NCBI RefSeq assembly: GCF_916618955.1
Contig: NZ_OU745390.1
Location: 1,798,001 to 1,862,000, forward strand
Length of the DNA: 64,000 nucleotides
Direction of reading: 5' to 3'
DNA from: Pseudomonas sp. Marseille-Q3773
Lineage (GTDB): Bacteria > Pseudomonadota > Gammaproteobacteria > Pseudomonadales > Pseudomonadaceae
Under the pieces are notes generated by a model. It had not been told where the DNA came from, did not search any database, and saw only the letters and a list, made by a program, of their open reading frames with translations. Shown in pieces: positions 15,452 through 25,620 of this stretch (positions within the stretch are counted from its first letter, which is position 1; each line of letters opens with the position of its first letter). Made by a program: the position numbers and the translations under genes.

Positions 15452-15994
15452 TCATTCGTCTGCGTGGTGTACAACCACCAGCAATTGGGCCGGCAGCGGC
15501 CCCACCGAGCGTAACCGGTGCGGGGTCTGGGCGTTGAAATGCAGGGCATCGCCTTGCTCCAGCAGGACCCGCTCGTTCATGAAATCCACTTCTACCTGGC
15601 CGCTGTGGACAAACAGGAACTCCTCGCCCAGGTGTTCCTTGAATGTGGGGTCGCTGAACTCGAGCGGAGGCTGGATCAGGAACGGCAACAGGCTGCGTTG
15701 CCCCACCTGGCTGGTCAGGGCCGCGTATCCCGGCCCGGCCCCGTCGCCCACCAGGGCCTGACGCTCGGCGTGGCGCACCAGGCTGTAGCGGCCCGGGCCG
15801 GCCTGTTCTTCGGCGAACAGCTCTTCGACATTGACGTTCAGCGCCCGCGCCAGTTTCAGCGCGGCGGCGATGGAAGGTGTGTTCAGGCCGCGCTCGACCT
15901 TGGACAGGTAACTCTTGGTCATGGCGGTCTTTTCGGCCAGCATTTCCAGGGTCATCCCCAGTTTCTTGCGCAGCAGTTTCAATCGGATAGACAT
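15452..15994 (-). CDS. XRE-family regulator with C-terminal cupin
   Basis: A 180-residue transcription regulator. Residues 1-60 form a Cro/C1 helix-turn-helix (LRKKLGMTLEMLAEKTAMTKS followed by YLSKVERGLNTPS), and residues about 105-178 form a small cupin (EEFLFVHSGQVEVDF, LEQGDALHFNAQTPHRL) that usually binds a metabolite or metal. Proteins of this PuuR-like shape control catabolic or transport genes. ATG 15994 (MSIRLKLL) is taken over the longer open frame, since the HTH would start there. It is on the same strand as, and 99 bp downstream of, atoE, but faces the EPS export block next door, so either could be its target. Confidence 0.83.
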   Translation of the reverse strand: MSIRLKLLRKKLGMTLEMLAEKTAMTKSYLSKVERGLNTPSIAAALKLARALNVNVEELFAEEQAGPGRYSLVRHAERQALVGDGAGPGYAALTSQVGQRSLLPFLIQPPLEFSDPTFKEHLGEEFLFVHSGQVEVDFMNERVLLEQGDALHFNAQTPHRLRSVGPLPAQLLVVVHHADE

Positions 15995-16057
15995 GTGACG
16001 CGGGTTTCCCAGGCGAAGGCGGCCTGGCAATGATACGTGGACTGCCGGGGAAATGCT

Positions 16058-16076
16058 GGGGCTGCTACGCAGCCCC
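16058..16076. repeat. Short palindrome GGGGCTGC-TAC-GCAGCCCC
   Basis: An 8-bp perfect stem with a 3-base loop, flanked by T...A, in the gap after atoE. The same 19-mer occurs at 38492-38510 and a one-base variant sits inside the large palindrome at 50008-50122. It is probably a short member of the REP family. It has no T-tract, but could stop or protect the atoE transcript. Confidence 0.6.
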
Positions 16077-16093
16077 ACATTTCGTGGCGGATG

Positions 16094-17512
16094 TCATGGC
16101 ATGACCGGCGGCACATATTGCAGCGTGGTACCCAGCGCCCACAGCAGCACCAGCACCAGCGGCACATGCACCAGCAACTGCACGAACGAGAAGCCGATCA
16201 GGTCACGTGCCTTGAGCCCCAGCACACCCAGCAGGGGTAGCATGTAGAACGGGTTGATCAGGTTCGGCAGGGCCTCGGCGGCGTTGTAGATCTGCACCGC
16301 CCAGCCGAGGTGGTACTGCAGGTCGTTGGCCACCAGCATCACGTAAGGTGCCTCGATGATCCACTTGCCACCCCCCGAGGGGATGAAGAAGCCCAGCACT
16401 GCCGAATACACCCCCATCAGCACGGCGTAGGTATCATGCGTGGCAACCTGGGTGAAGAACACGGAGATGTGGTGGGCCAGGGTCTGTTCATCGACGCCCT
16501 TGACCTGGGTGAGGATGGCCGCAATCGAGCCATACAGCGGGAACTGGATCAATACCCCGGTGGTGGTCGGGACTGCACGCGCCACCGCATCGAGGAAGCT
16601 GCGCGGGCGCCAGTGCAACAAGGCGCCGAGCATGATGAACAGCAGGTTGTAGGTGTTCAGCCCGGAAATGGCGGTAATCGCCGGTTTGCTGGCGAACTCC
16701 TGGTACAGCCAGCCAGCAGCCAATGCCACCAGCAGCAGGATCAGGATCGGGCTGTGCTCCAGCCACTCGCCCGGACGGGTACGCTGGGGTGCCGGTGGCG
16801 CGCTGAAGCTGGGGTCGACGCCGCAGTCCTGGGCGCTGCGCGCGCTGTTCGGCCCTGGCGCGGTGGCGTAGGCGATGACCAGCGAGACCACCACCAGCGC
16901 GGCCAGCATCACCCCGGACTGCCAGAGAAAGATGGTTTCGGTGAACGGGATTACCCCGGTAATCGACAGGATCGAGGGTGGCAGGCTGGCCGGGTTGGCC
17001 TGCAGCTGCGCCGCCGAAGACGACAGGCCCAGTGCCCAGACGGCGCCCAGCCCCAGGTAGGCGGCAGCACCGGCGGCGCGGTAGTCCATCTTCAGTTCGG
17101 TACGCCGCGCCAGGGCGCGCACCAGCAGGCCGCCGAACACCAGCGACAGCCCCCAGTTGAGCAGCGAGGCCAGCATCGAGATCAGCGCCACCCAGCACAC
17201 CGCCGAGCGGCCATTGCCGGGAATGCGCGCCAGGCGGTCGATCAGCCGCGCGGCGGGCGGCGAGCTGGCCACCACGTAGCCGCCGATGACCACGAAGGCC
17301 ATTTGCATGGTGAACGGGATCAGGCTCCAGAAGCCATCGCCGAAGGCTTTGGCGGTATCGGTCGGTCTGGCGCCCATGGCCAGCGCGCCGATGCACACCA
17401 GCAGCACCGCCAGGGCAGCAAACACCCAGGAGTCAGGGAACCAGCGTTCGGCCCAGTTGGAGCAGCGCAAGGCAAAGCGGGCGGAGCGGCTGTCTTGGAT
17501 TTCAGCGGCCAC
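16094..17512 (-). CDS. atoE: Short-chain fatty acid (acetoacetate) transporter
   Basis: A 472-residue inner-membrane permease with about 12 hydrophobic segments, of the AtoE family. FIPSGGGKWIIEAPYVM in the C-terminal half is the family signature, and GLSSSAAQLQANP is also characteristic. It should import acetoacetate or short-chain fatty acids for the CoA transferase encoded upstream. A GTG at 17512 is chosen because AGAGGA lies 8 bases upstream and the longer frame to 17629 runs through a REP element. It is the last gene of the scoA-scoB-atoE operon, separated from scoB by a REP palindrome that may lower its expression. Confidence 0.9.
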   Translation of the reverse strand: MAAEIQDSRSARFALRCSNWAERWFPDSWVFAALAVLLVCIGALAMGARPTDTAKAFGDGFWSLIPFTMQMAFVVIGGYVVASSPPAARLIDRLARIPGNGRSAVCWVALISMLASLLNWGLSLVFGGLLVRALARRTELKMDYRAAGAAAYLGLGAVWALGLSSSAAQLQANPASLPPSILSITGVIPFTETIFLWQSGVMLAALVVVSLVIAYATAPGPNSARSAQDCGVDPSFSAPPAPQRTRPGEWLEHSPILILLLVALAAGWLYQEFASKPAITAISGLNTYNLLFIMLGALLHWRPRSFLDAVARAVPTTTGVLIQFPLYGSIAAILTQVKGVDEQTLAHHISVFFTQVATHDTYAVLMGVYSAVLGFFIPSGGGKWIIEAPYVMLVANDLQYHLGWAVQIYNAAEALPNLINPFYMLPLLGVLGLKARDLIGFSFVQLLVHVPLVLVLLWALGTTLQYVPPVMP

Positions 17513-17561
17513 GGTTGAATTCCTCTTGTTGGTTTTATCGGATATCAGCAAACGCAAAACC

Positions 17562-17683
17562 CCCGCAGGAGCAGCCTTGTGCCGCGAAAGGGTCGCGAAG
17601 CTGCCCCTAGATCTCGGCGTCGATGCCAAAATCGGGGTGCTGCTTCGCAGCCCTTTCGCGGCACAAGGCCGCTCCTACAGGGG
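17562..17683. repeat. REP-type inverted repeat between scoB and atoE
   Basis: Two arms of about 38 bases face each other: 17564-17601 (GCAGGAGCAGCCTTGTGCCG...) and 17642-17683 (its near-complement, ...CGGCACAAGGCCGCTCCTAC). They carry the GGAGC-GCC core of pseudomonad REP elements, paired as a palindromic unit. It sits inside the operon, where such elements can stabilise the upstream message or attenuate the downstream gene. Confidence 0.8.
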
Positions 17684-17700
17684 CGCTGTACGGCAAATGC

Positions 17701-18357
17701 CTAGAAGGTCATTTCCTTCACGTCATCCGGCACGATCAGCTTGCCGGCGGTCTTCTCGATGATTTCTTCAACACTCACCCCCGGCGCGGTTTCGCGCAGG
17801 ATGAAGGCGCCGTCTTCGATTTCCAGGTAGGCCAGGTCGGTCAGCACCTTGCGGATGCAGCCGGCACCGGTCAGCGGCAAGCTGCATTGCGGCAGCAGCT
17901 TGGACTCGCCGTCCTTGGAAGCGTGGGTCATGGTGACGATGATGTTCTCGGCACCGGCTACCAGGTCCATGGCGCCGCCCATGCCCTTCACCAGCTTGCC
18001 CGGAATCATCCACGAGGCGATGTTGCCGTGCACGTCCACCTCGAAGGCACCAAGCACGGTCAGGTCAACGTGGCCGCCACGGATCATGGCGAAGGATTGC
18101 GCCGAGTCGAAGATCGAGGCGCCACGACGGGCGGTGACGGTCTGCTTGCCGGCGTTGATCATGTCGGCATCCAGGGTGCTTTCAGTAGGAAATTCGCCCA
18201 TGCCGAGCAGGCCGTTTTCCGATTGCAGCATTACATCCATGTCGGCGGGCACATAGTTGGCCACCAGGGTCGGAATGCCGATACCGAGGTTGACGTAGTA
18301 GCCGTCTTTCAATTCACGGGCGACGCGTTGCGCCATCTGTTCGCGGGTCAGTGCCAT
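17701..18357 (-). CDS. scoB: 3-oxoacid CoA-transferase subunit B
   Basis: A 218-residue beta subunit of a class I CoA transferase that activates acetoacetate by moving CoA from succinyl-CoA (or acetyl-CoA). QSENGLLGMG carries the catalytic Glu47 that forms the glutamyl-CoA thioester; GGHVDLTVLGAFEVDVHGNIA and GGAMDLVAGA are subunit B signatures. It starts 35 bp after scoA and is normal length (about 216-218 residues). The alpha/beta pair works in the cytoplasm, and AtoE downstream would supply acetoacetate. Homologues act in 3-oxoadipate breakdown too, but the AtoE neighbour favours acetoacetate. Confidence 0.92.
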   Translation of the reverse strand: MALTREQMAQRVARELKDGYYVNLGIGIPTLVANYVPADMDVMLQSENGLLGMGEFPTESTLDADMINAGKQTVTARRGASIFDSAQSFAMIRGGHVDLTVLGAFEVDVHGNIASWMIPGKLVKGMGGAMDLVAGAENIIVTMTHASKDGESKLLPQCSLPLTGAGCIRKVLTDLAYLEIEDGAFILRETAPGVSVEEIIEKTAGKLIVPDDVKEMTF

Positions 18358-18392
18358 GGTCAGGGTCTCTTTGTTGTTCTGCTGGATGGCGC

Positions 18393-19091
18393 TCAGGCCT
18401 TGACGGTGCGCTTTTCGATACGCTTCTCGAAGGTGCCGACGATGACGCGGTCGACATAGATGCCCGGGGTATGGATTTCGCTGGGCAGCAGCACGCCGGG
18501 TTCGACGATCTCTTCCACTTCGACCACGGTGATCTTGCCGGCGGTGGCTGCCAGCGGGTTGAAGTTCTGCGCGGTGTTGCGGTACACCACGTTGCCGTAG
18601 TGGTCGGCCTTCCAGCCCTTGACGATGGCGAAGTCACCGGTAATGGATTGTTCGAGAATGTACTTGCGGCCGTTGAACTCGCGCACTTCCTTGCCTTCGG
18701 CTACCGGGGTGCCGTAGCCGGTGGCGGTGTAGAAGGCCGGGATACCGGCGCCGCCAGCACGCATCTTCTCGGCGAGGGTGCCTTGCGGGGTCAGTTCCAC
18801 TTCCAGCTCGCCGCTGAGCAGCTGGCGTTCGAATTCGGCGTTCTCGCCCACGTACGAGGCAATCATCTTGCGGATCTGCCGGTCTTCCAGCAGCACGCCA
18901 AGGCCGAAACCATCGACGCCGCAGTTGTTGGAGACCACGGTCAGGCCCTTGACGCCACGCCGCTTGATTTCGCTGATGAGGTTTTCCGGGATGCCGCACA
19001 GGCCAAAACCGCCTGCCAGTACCGTCATGTTGTCGGTCAGGCCTTCGAGGGCCTGCTCATAGGTTGCAACGCGCTTGTCCAGTCCGGCCAT
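18393..19091 (-). CDS. scoA: 3-oxoacid CoA-transferase subunit A
   Basis: A 232-residue alpha subunit. [16 protein letters not shown] (about residues 24-39) is the CoA-transferase subunit A signature with the glycine-rich CoA loop; [13 protein letters not shown] is also typical. ATG 19091 is chosen because AAGGCGG lies upstream and MAGLDKR is the normal family start; the longer open frame to 19217 would cover the promoter. It is the first gene of the scoA-scoB-atoE operon and is divergent from a LysR-type gene across 140 bp, the usual layout for a LysR activator and its target. Confidence 0.92.
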   Translation of the reverse strand: MAGLDKRVATYEQALEGLTDNMTVLAGGFGLCGIPENLISEIKRRGVKGLTVVSNNCGVDGFGLGVLLEDRQIRKMIASYVGENAEFERQLLSGELEVELTPQGTLAEKMRAGGAGIPAFYTATGYGTPVAEGKEVREFNGRKYILEQSITGDFAIVKGWKADHYGNVVYRNTAQNFNPLAATAGKITVVEVEEIVEPGVLLPSEIHTPGIYVDRVIVGTFEKRIEKRTVKA

Positions 19092-19188
19092 GCTGATCCG
19101 CCTTTTGTAGTTGTTGAACCGACGAGGCTGTCGGTGAGCGTGTGGGGACATCTTCACCGCAAGCGACTGATTTGTTAATTTTGTTTTC

Positions 19189-19201
19189 ATCATCGATTGA
19201 T
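19189..19201. promoter_or_regulatory. Candidate LysR operator between scoA and its regulator
   Basis: ATCA-N5-TGAT lies in the AT-rich 140-base gap, 31 bases before the LysR ATG. LysR proteins usually bind an interrupted dyad with a T-N11-A core close to their own start and activate the divergent operon. The dyad is short, so this is only a candidate. Confidence 0.3.
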
Positions 19202-19231
19202 AATTTTTGCAAAACAACCAGCAGGCCAGTC

Positions 19232-20137
19232 ATGAACGTCAAGCAACTGCGTGCCTTCGTCACCGTGGCCAAGTACCAGAGCTTCGCCCAGGCCGGTGAG
19301 CACCTGCATGTCTCGCAACCGGCCCTGAGCCTGACCATCAAGGCCCTGGAAGAAAACCTCGGCGGTGCCCTGCTCAGCCGTACCACCCGCAGCGTCAGCC
19401 TGACCGCCGAAGGTGAGGTGCTGCTGCCGCTGGCCCGGCGCCTGCTGGCCGACTGGGACGACACCGAAGAGATGCTGCGCCAGCGCTTCACCCTGCAACT
19501 GGGCCGGGTGTCGGTGGCGGCCATGCCGGCCTTCGCTGGCAACCTGCTGCCGCATTCGCTCAAGGTGTTTCGCCAGCGCTACCCGAAGGTCAACGTCACC
19601 GTGCACGATGTGATCAACGAACAGGTACTGGAACTGGTGCGTCATCGCCGCGTCGAACTGGGCATCGGCTTCGAACCGGACAACATCGATGGCCTCGACT
19701 TCCACCCGCTGTACATGGACCGCTTCGTCGCCGTGGTGCCTGCCGACTCGCCCCTGGCGCGATTGCCCCAGGTCAGCTGGGCGCAACTGCTGGCCGAAGA
19801 CTTCGTGGCCCTGCAGCGCCCATCGGCGGTACGCCTGCTGATGGAGCAGAATGTGGCCGCACGGCACGGCAAACTGGCGGTGGCGTTCGAGAGCCACCAG
19901 CTTTCGACGATCGGCCGCATGGTCGCCAGTGGCCTGGGGGTGAGTGCCGTGCCGGCGCTGTGCATCAACCAGATGCAGGAGCTTGGCGCCCGCTGCGTGC
20001 CCCTGGTCGAGCCGACGGTCGAACGCCGCATTGGCGTGATTGCCCTCAGCGAGCACAGGCTTTCCACGGCGGCGCAGGCGCTGCTCGAGGTGCTGCTTTC
20101 CAACACCCGCATTCCGGAGGTGACATGCGTTACGTGA
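19232..20137 (+). CDS. LysR-type transcription regulator
   Basis: A 301-residue regulator: winged HTH at residues 1-60 ([36 protein letters not shown]), linker helix, then a two-lobed effector domain. It lies divergent from scoA, so it most likely controls scoAB-atoE in response to acetoacetate or a related acid; the effector is inferred. ATG 19232 is chosen because the HTH begins there; an earlier frame start at 19142 would add a Ser-rich leader inside the promoter. Its last 13 bp overlap the start of the aldo/keto reductase gene, so the two are co-transcribed. Confidence 0.9.
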   Translation: MNVKQLRAFVTVAKYQSFAQAGEHLHVSQPALSLTIKALEENLGGALLSRTTRSVSLTAEGEVLLPLARRLLADWDDTEEMLRQRFTLQLGRVSVAAMPAFAGNLLPHSLKVFRQRYPKVNVTVHDVINEQVLELVRHRRVELGIGFEPDNIDGLDFHPLYMDRFVAVVPADSPLARLPQVSWAQLLAEDFVALQRPSAVRLLMEQNVAARHGKLAVAFESHQLSTIGRMVASGLGVSAVPALCINQMQELGARCVPLVEPTVERRIGVIALSEHRLSTAAQALLEVLLSNTRIPEVTCVT

Positions 20138-20946
20138 CACTGGCAGGTTCGAGCGTTCCGGCCATCGGCCAGGGCACCTGGTACATGGGTGAAGATCCAG
20201 GCTGCCGGGCAGCCGAGGTGGCGGCCCTGCAACAAGGCATCGAGCTTGGCCTGAGCCTGATCGATACCGCTGAGATGTATGCCGAAGGCGGCGCGGAAAC
20301 GGTCGTTGGCCAGGCCATTGCCGGGCGCCGGGACCAGGTGTTCCTGGTCAGCAAGGTCTACCCGCACAATGCCAGCCGGCGCGGCATGGCAGCCGCCTGC
20401 GAACGCAGCCTCGCGCGCCTGGGCACCGACTGCATCGATCTGTACCTGCTGCACTGGCGCGGCCAGCACCCTCTGGCAGAAACCGTCGAAGCCTTCGAGC
20501 GCTTGCGCGAGCAAGGCAAGATCAGGCGCTGGGGCGTGTCCAACTTCGATGTCGACGACCTGCGCGAATTGCACAACCCCGATTGCGCGACCAACCAGGT
20601 GTTGTACAACCCGGCCCAGCGCGGCATCGAGTTCGACCTGTTGCCGTGGTGCGAACAGCGCGCCCTGCCGATCATGGCTTACTGCCCGCTAGCCCAGGCC
20701 GGGCGCCTGTTGCAGCACCCGGTGCTGGCGCAGGTCGGCGAACGGCACGGTGCCACAGCAGCCCAGGTCAGCCTGGCCTGGGTGACCCGCAATGACGGGG
20801 TGATCGCCATCCCCAAGGCGGTAGCACCCGAGCATGTGCGGCTGAATGCAGCGGCGGCTTCACTGACCTTGACCAGCGAAGACCTGCGGGCGTTAGACCG
20901 CGCGTTCCCACCGCCGACGCGCAAGCAACGGCTGGCGATGGTGTAG
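20125..20946 (+). CDS. Aldo/keto reductase
   Basis: A 273-residue NADPH-dependent TIM-barrel oxidoreductase of the AKR superfamily. The tetrad is visible: Asp and Tyr in DTAEMYAEG, Lys in LVSKVYP and His in LYLLHWRG. The C-terminal [18 protein letters not shown] binds the NADPH 2'-phosphate. It reduces carbonyl compounds in the cytoplasm; the substrate is unknown. The start at 20125 has GGAGG 5 bases upstream, inside the 3' end of the LysR gene, so translation is coupled. A REP palindrome follows the stop and separates it from convergent dnaE2. Confidence 0.9.
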   Translation: MRYVTLAGSSVPAIGQGTWYMGEDPGCRAAEVAALQQGIELGLSLIDTAEMYAEGGAETVVGQAIAGRRDQVFLVSKVYPHNASRRGMAAACERSLARLGTDCIDLYLLHWRGQHPLAETVEAFERLREQGKIRRWGVSNFDVDDLRELHNPDCATNQVLYNPAQRGIEFDLLPWCEQRALPIMAYCPLAQAGRLLQHPVLAQVGERHGATAAQVSLAWVTRNDGVIAIPKAVAPEHVRLNAAAASLTLTSEDLRALDRAFPPPTRKQRLAMV

Positions 20947-20991
20947 CGACTGTCGCGAAGAGAACTGAATTCGCAAACAATCCTCGTACCC

Positions 20992-21077
20992 TGTGGGAGC
21001 GGCTTTAGCCGCGAACAATCCAGCGCGGTGCATGGCACCGGCTGCGCCGGTGTTCGCGGCTAAAGCCGCTCCCACAG
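20992..21077. repeat. Paired REP palindrome between convergent genes
   Basis: TGTGGGAGCGGCTTTAGCCG (from 20992) and its complement ending at 21077 form arms of about 26 bases around a 34-base centre that also contains GGCACCGG/CCGGTG. This is the classical P. putida REP pair. It sits between the aldo/keto reductase and dnaE2, which converge, and may serve as a two-way transcript end. Confidence 0.88.
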
Positions 21078-21118
21078 TGACCGCGCAAAAATCAGGATTG
21101 TGCGTGAGGTGCCGGGGA

Positions 21119-24100
21119 TCAATGGAAATCCCGGCTGCGTACATCCAGCCCTTGCAACAGCGGGCTCACATCCTCCAGTCGCCGTGCTATCAGATGGCGC
21201 ACGCCATTCTCCTGCTCCAGCCGCCCGCTGACCTTGAGCAACTGCGACCCCACCAGCGCCCGCCGCTGCCGCTCGGCCAGGTCGCGCCATACCACGACAT
21301 TGAGCATGCCGTGCTCGTCCTCCAGGGTGACGAAGGTCACGCCACTGGCCGTCTGGGGCCGCTGGCGGCCGACCACCAGCCCGGCCACGGCAATGTTGTC
21401 GCCATGTTCGACACCTTGCAGTTCATGCGAACTGCGACAGCCCAGCGCCCTCAGGCGTGAGCGCAACAAGGCCAACGGATGCGGCCCAAGCGTGGTACCC
21501 AGGGTCTGGTAATCGGCCATCAGGTTCTCTGCCACGCTGGGGACAGGCAGTTCGACGTCACCTTCCGGCACAGCGTCAACGTCGGCGAACAAGGGCAGTT
21601 GCGGCTGCACCGCCGCCACCTGCCAGCGCGCCTGATGGCGATCGCGGGCCAAGGCGCGCAGCGCGCCGGCATCGGCCAGGTGGGCGCGGGCACGCGCGTC
21701 GAGCCCGGCGCGCAAGCACACGTCCTCGACATCGCGCCATGCCCGTTGCGCCCTCGCCTGCATCAGGCGCCTGGCATCGGCCTCGGCCAGACCACGCACC
21801 AGGCGCAACCCCATGCGAATGGCCAGGGCCTCGCCCGCGTCAGGCTCTAGCGTGCAGTCCCAATCACTGTGGCAGACATCCACCGGCCTGACCTCGATGC
21901 CCTGGCGCCGGGCCTCTTGCAGCAACTGGTCGGGGCTGTAGAAACCCATGGGCCAGCTGTTGACCAGTGCACAGGTGAAGATTGCCGGTTCATGGCACTT
22001 GAGCCAGCTGCTGGCATAACACAGCAAGGCAAAGCTGGCCGCGTGCGATTCCGGGAAGCCGTAGCTGCCAAAGCCCTTGATCTGCTCGAAGATGCGCTCG
22101 GCAAACGCCAGCGCGTAACCATTGCGCAACATGCCCTGCACCAGCCGCTCGCGGTGCGGCTCCAGGCCGCCATGACGCTTCCACGCGGCCATGCTGCGGC
22201 GCAACTGGTCGGCCTCGCCGGGGCTGTAGTCAGCGGCGACCATGGCCAGCTCCATCACCTGCTCCTGGAACAACGGCACCCCCAGGGTGCGTTCGAACAC
22301 GGCCTTGAGCTGCGGCGAGGGGTAGGTCACCGGCTCCTGCTTCAGGCGCCGACGCAGGTAAGGGTGGACCATGTCCCCCTGGATCGGCCCGGGGCGGACA
22401 ATCGCCACCTCGATGACCAGGTCATAGAAGGTTACCGGGCGCAGCCGAGGCAGCATGGCCATCTGCGCGCGCGACTCGATCTGGAACACGCCCATGGTCT
22501 CGGCGCGGCTGATCATCGCGTAGGTGGCCGGGTCTTCGCCGGGAATGGTCGCCAGGGTCAAGTGCCGGCCACGGTGGCGTTGCAACAGGTCGAAGCAACG
22601 GCGCAGGGCGCTGAGCATGCCCAATGCCAGTACGTCGACCTTGAGCAGGCCGACCATGTCCAGGTCGTCCTTGTCCCACTGGATCACCGTACGCTCCGGC
22701 ATCGCGGCATTTTCCACCGGCACCAGTTCGTCCAGGGGTTGCTGCGAAATGACGAAACCGCCCGGGTGCTGCGACAGGTGCCGGGGGAAGCCGATCAACT
22801 CACCGGCCAGCACCAGCACCCGCCGCAACGAAGGGCTGCCCGCCTCGAAACCGGCCTCGGCCAGGCGCTGGTCATCAGGTATGCGATCGCTCCAGCGGCC
22901 ACAGCACTTGGCCAGGGCATCCACCTGGTCGGCGGGCAACCCCAGCACCCGCGCCACATCCCGCACCGCACCCGCGGCATGGTAGGTGTTGACCACCGCG
23001 GTGAGTGCCGCCCGGTGCCGGCCATAGCGGCGGAACACATACTGGATCACTTCCTCGCGGCGGTCATGCTCGAAGTCCACGTCGATATCCGGCGGCTCGT
23101 TGCGCTCGCGCGAGAGGAAACGCTCGAACAGCAGGCGGGGTTGCATGGGGGCGAGTTCGGTGATGCCGAGGACGAAACACACCACCGAGTTGGCCGCCGA
23201 CCCCCGGCCCTGGCAAAGAATCCCCTGCCTGCGGGCGAAGGCGACGATGTCGTGCACGGTCAGGAAATAGCTCTCGTAGCCCAGCTCCTCGATCAGCGCC
23301 AGCTCCTTGGCCAGCACTTCCCGTACCTGGCCACTCGCCCCGCCCGGCCAGCGCAACGGCAACCCCTGCTCGCACAGTGCCCGCAGCCAGCTCGCCGGGG
23401 TATGGCCCTCAGGCACCAGTTCGCGTGGGTACTGGTATTTCAACTCGCTCAGCTCGAACCGGCAGCGCGCAGCGATGGCCAAGGTCTCGGCCAGCAGGTC
23501 GGCGGGATAGAGTTCGCCCAGTTGCGCCTGGCTGCGCAGGTGCCGCTCGCCATTGGCAAACAGAAAGCGCCCGGCCTCGGCCACCTGGCAGTGCTGGCGG
23601 ATGGCGGTCATGCAATCCTGCAAGGCGCGGCGGCCGCGCACGTGCATGTGCACGTCGCCGCAGGCCACGGCACGGATGCCGACCCTGGCCGCCAGGCTGC
23701 GCATGCGTTCGAGGTGCAGGGCATCGTCACTGCCACGGTGCAGGTGCACGGCCAGCCACAGGCGCTCAGCGAACACGCTGTACAGCCACTGTCCCGGGGC
23801 GGTATCGCCGCTGTCATCGGCCACCCACAGGGCCAGCAGGCCCTGGTGGTGCTGCTGCAGGTCATCGCGAAACAGCTGGTATTCGCCCTTCTGCGCGCGC
23901 CGCCGGGCGCGGGTGATCAGTGCGCAGAGGTTCTGGTAGCCCGCCAGGTCCTGCACCAGCAGCACCAGCCTGGGGCCGTCCTGCAGCTGGACTTCACTGC
24001 CCACGATCAGCTGCAGCTGGTGCTCCTTGGCCGCCTGCCACGCCCGGACGATGCCGGCCAGGGTGCATTCGTCGGTGATCGCCAGGGCCTGGTAGCCCTG

Positions 24101-24199
24101 CTCGCGCGCACGGCGGAACAGCTCGTCGGCACTCGACGCGCCGCGCTGGAAGCTGAAGTTGGACAGGCAATGCAGCTCGGCATAACCCGGGGCGTTCAT
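21119..24199 (-). CDS. dnaE2: Error-prone DNA polymerase DnaE2 (ImuC)
   Basis: A 1026-residue alpha-type C-family polymerase for mutagenic bypass of damaged DNA. It opens with a PHP domain ([24 protein letters not shown]), then the polymerase core with [15 protein letters not shown] (catalytic Asp residues) and [10 protein letters not shown]-terminal OB-fold ([16 protein letters not shown]) follows. QLPLF, about 150 residues before the end, resembles a beta-clamp motif. It has no proofreading partner in the cassette. The start at 24199 overlaps the imuB stop by 4 bp (ATGA). It is the last gene of the LexA2-controlled lexA-imuA-imuB-dnaE2 operon and works together with ImuB. Confidence 0.95.
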   Translation of the reverse strand: MNAPGYAELHCLSNFSFQRGASSADELFRRAREQGYQALAITDECTLAGIVRAWQAAKEHQLQLIVGSEVQLQDGPRLVLLVQDLAGYQNLCALITRARRRAQKGEYQLFRDDLQQHHQGLLALWVADDSGDTAPGQWLYSVFAERLWLAVHLHRGSDDALHLERMRSLAARVGIRAVACGDVHMHVRGRRALQDCMTAIRQHCQVAEAGRFLFANGERHLRSQAQLGELYPADLLAETLAIAARCRFELSELKYQYPRELVPEGHTPASWLRALCEQGLPLRWPGGASGQVREVLAKELALIEELGYESYFLTVHDIVAFARRQGILCQGRGSAANSVVCFVLGITELAPMQPRLLFERFLSRERNEPPDIDVDFEHDRREEVIQYVFRRYGRHRAALTAVVNTYHAAGAVRDVARVLGLPADQVDALAKCCGRWSDRIPDDQRLAEAGFEAGSPSLRRVLVLAGELIGFPRHLSQHPGGFVISQQPLDELVPVENAAMPERTVIQWDKDDLDMVGLLKVDVLALGMLSALRRCFDLLQRHRGRHLTLATIPGEDPATYAMISRAETMGVFQIESRAQMAMLPRLRPVTFYDLVIEVAIVRPGPIQGDMVHPYLRRRLKQEPVTYPSPQLKAVFERTLGVPLFQEQVMELAMVAADYSPGEADQLRRSMAAWKRHGGLEPHRERLVQGMLRNGYALAFAERIFEQIKGFGSYGFPESHAASFALLCYASSWLKCHEPAIFTCALVNSWPMGFYSPDQLLQEARRQGIEVRPVDVCHSDWDCTLEPDAGEALAIRMGLRLVRGLAEADARRLMQARAQRAWRDVEDVCLRAGLDARARAHLADAGALRALARDRHQARWQVAAVQPQLPLFADVDAVPEGDVELPVPSVAENLMADYQTLGTTLGPHPLALLRSRLRALGCRSSHELQGVEHGDNIAVAGLVVGRQRPQTASGVTFVTLEDEHGMLNVVVWRDLAERQRRALVGSQLLKVSGRLEQENGVRHLIARRLEDVSPLLQGLDVRSRDFH

Positions 24200-25614
24200 G
24201 CGAACCAGCCTTGCAGCCACAACGGGCCAGCCTGGCTCAGGTCACGGTAGGCCCAGCCACGCAGGCCATCACGGGTTTCGATACGGTAGTAGTCACGGCG
24301 CACGTCGCCGCCATCCCACCAGCCCGACTCGATACGCTCGGCATGGCCCTGCACGCGGTAGCCGGTTTCGTCCAGCCTCATCGGTGCCGCCAGCAACCAG
24401 CCCGGGCGGCTGCCAGGGGCCACCGGCAAACTGCCCGGGCCGCCCTGCTCTACCCGCTGCCAGGCGCATTCGGGGCGGTGGTCGGCGGCCACGCTCAGGC
24501 TCTTGACCGCGTCATCGCCGAGGCGCGCGCGCAGCCGTTCACGCAGTTGCTCCCAGGGTTGCGCCTGTTGCGCCCGTGGGTCGAACAACGCCTGGTGCTG
24601 CGGCACGAACGGTGGCAGGTCCTCCGCCACCAGCCGCAGGTTGCGCACCGGCGCGGCGATGCGCAGCGGTTCCAGGCGCCCGCGTGCCAGCTCGAACAGC
24701 ATCGTGGCATCGCGTTCGGCGGCCAGCAGGCCCACCTTGAGCAAGGTGTCCGGCCCGTCGGCGTGCTCCAGGTGCAGGCAGAACCGCTGCACCCCGCAGT
24801 CACGCCCGGCGAGGAATGCGGCCAGGTCGTTGAGCATGCGCCGCAACGGGAACAGCAGGGCCTGGTGTGATTCGACGTCGAAGTTCAGCTCCAGCCGGGT
24901 TTCGAAACGGTCGGGTGGCTGGTAGAAGGCCAGGCCCAGGTTGCGCAGGCCAAGCAACTGGTCAAGGTGCAACTGCACCTGGGCCGCAAAACGCCTGGCC
25001 AAGGTATCGCGGGGCAAGGCCAGGACCTGGCCCAACTGGCGCAGGCCCATGCGCGCAAAGGCCTCGGCAGCCGGCGCCGGCAGGCCGATACGCTCGATCG
25101 GCATGCCCAGCAGCGCCGCCCGGGTGGCATCGGCATCGCCGACGGCCAGGCCGTCGTGGCCGTTGGCGAGCATGCGCGCCGCCACTGGGTTGCTGGCCAG
25201 GACGATGCGTTGGCGCAGCCCCAGCTCCGCCAGTTCCTGACGCAGGCGCGCCTCGAACGCCGGCCAGGGGCCGAACAGCTGCAAGCTGGAGCCCACCTCC
25301 AGCAACAGCGCGCGTGGGTAGTGCAGGCTGACCTGGGCACTGAAGCGGTAGGCCCAGGCCGCCAGCAACTGCTGCACCTGGTCGATGCGCCTGGGGTCGG
25401 CTTCGACACAACTGAAACCCTCGGCCAGGGCGCGTGCGGCGGTCAGGGTTTGCCCGGCACGCAAGCCGAGTGCGGCCGCAGCCGGGTTGACCGCCTGCAG
25501 CACCCGGCGTTGGGCCGGTCCGTCAAGCAGGACCAAGGGGGTGTCGGGGTCGTCACGCTCACGCAGGACCGTATCCAGCGCCAGTTGCGGAAACAGGATG
25601 CAGGCCCAGAGCAT
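24196..25614 (-). CDS. imuB: Y-family polymerase-like protein ImuB
   Basis: A 472-residue Y-family homologue that acts as the hub of the ImuA-ImuB-DnaE2 mutasome. The fold is visible ([41 protein letters not shown]), but the acidic residues that hold metal in DinB are missing: LEVGSS stands where active enzymes have a Asp-Glu pair. That fits the known catalytically dead role. QHQALF, about two thirds along, fits the QxxLF clamp-binding pattern. It follows imuA by 6 bp and overlaps dnaE2 by 4 bp. It would bring DnaE2 to the sliding clamp after DNA damage. Confidence 0.94.
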   Translation of the reverse strand: MLWACILFPQLALDTVLRERDDPDTPLVLLDGPAQRRVLQAVNPAAAALGLRAGQTLTAARALAEGFSCVEADPRRIDQVQQLLAAWAYRFSAQVSLHYPRALLLEVGSSLQLFGPWPAFEARLRQELAELGLRQRIVLASNPVAARMLANGHDGLAVGDADATRAALLGMPIERIGLPAPAAEAFARMGLRQLGQVLALPRDTLARRFAAQVQLHLDQLLGLRNLGLAFYQPPDRFETRLELNFDVESHQALLFPLRRMLNDLAAFLAGRDCGVQRFCLHLEHADGPDTLLKVGLLAAERDATMLFELARGRLEPLRIAAPVRNLRLVAEDLPPFVPQHQALFDPRAQQAQPWEQLRERLRARLGDDAVKSLSVAADHRPECAWQRVEQGGPGSLPVAPGSRPGWLLAAPMRLDETGYRVQGHAERIESGWWDGGDVRRDYYRIETRDGLRGWAYRDLSQAGPLWLQGWFA

Positions 25615-25620
25615 GGTGCA

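Noticed and set aside
21869..24250. Very long plus-strand open frame (793 codons) opposite dnaE2
   Set aside because: It is antisense to a gene with full polymerase motifs; such open frames arise from GC-rich codon use. It is Gln/His/Ala-rich without domain motifs.
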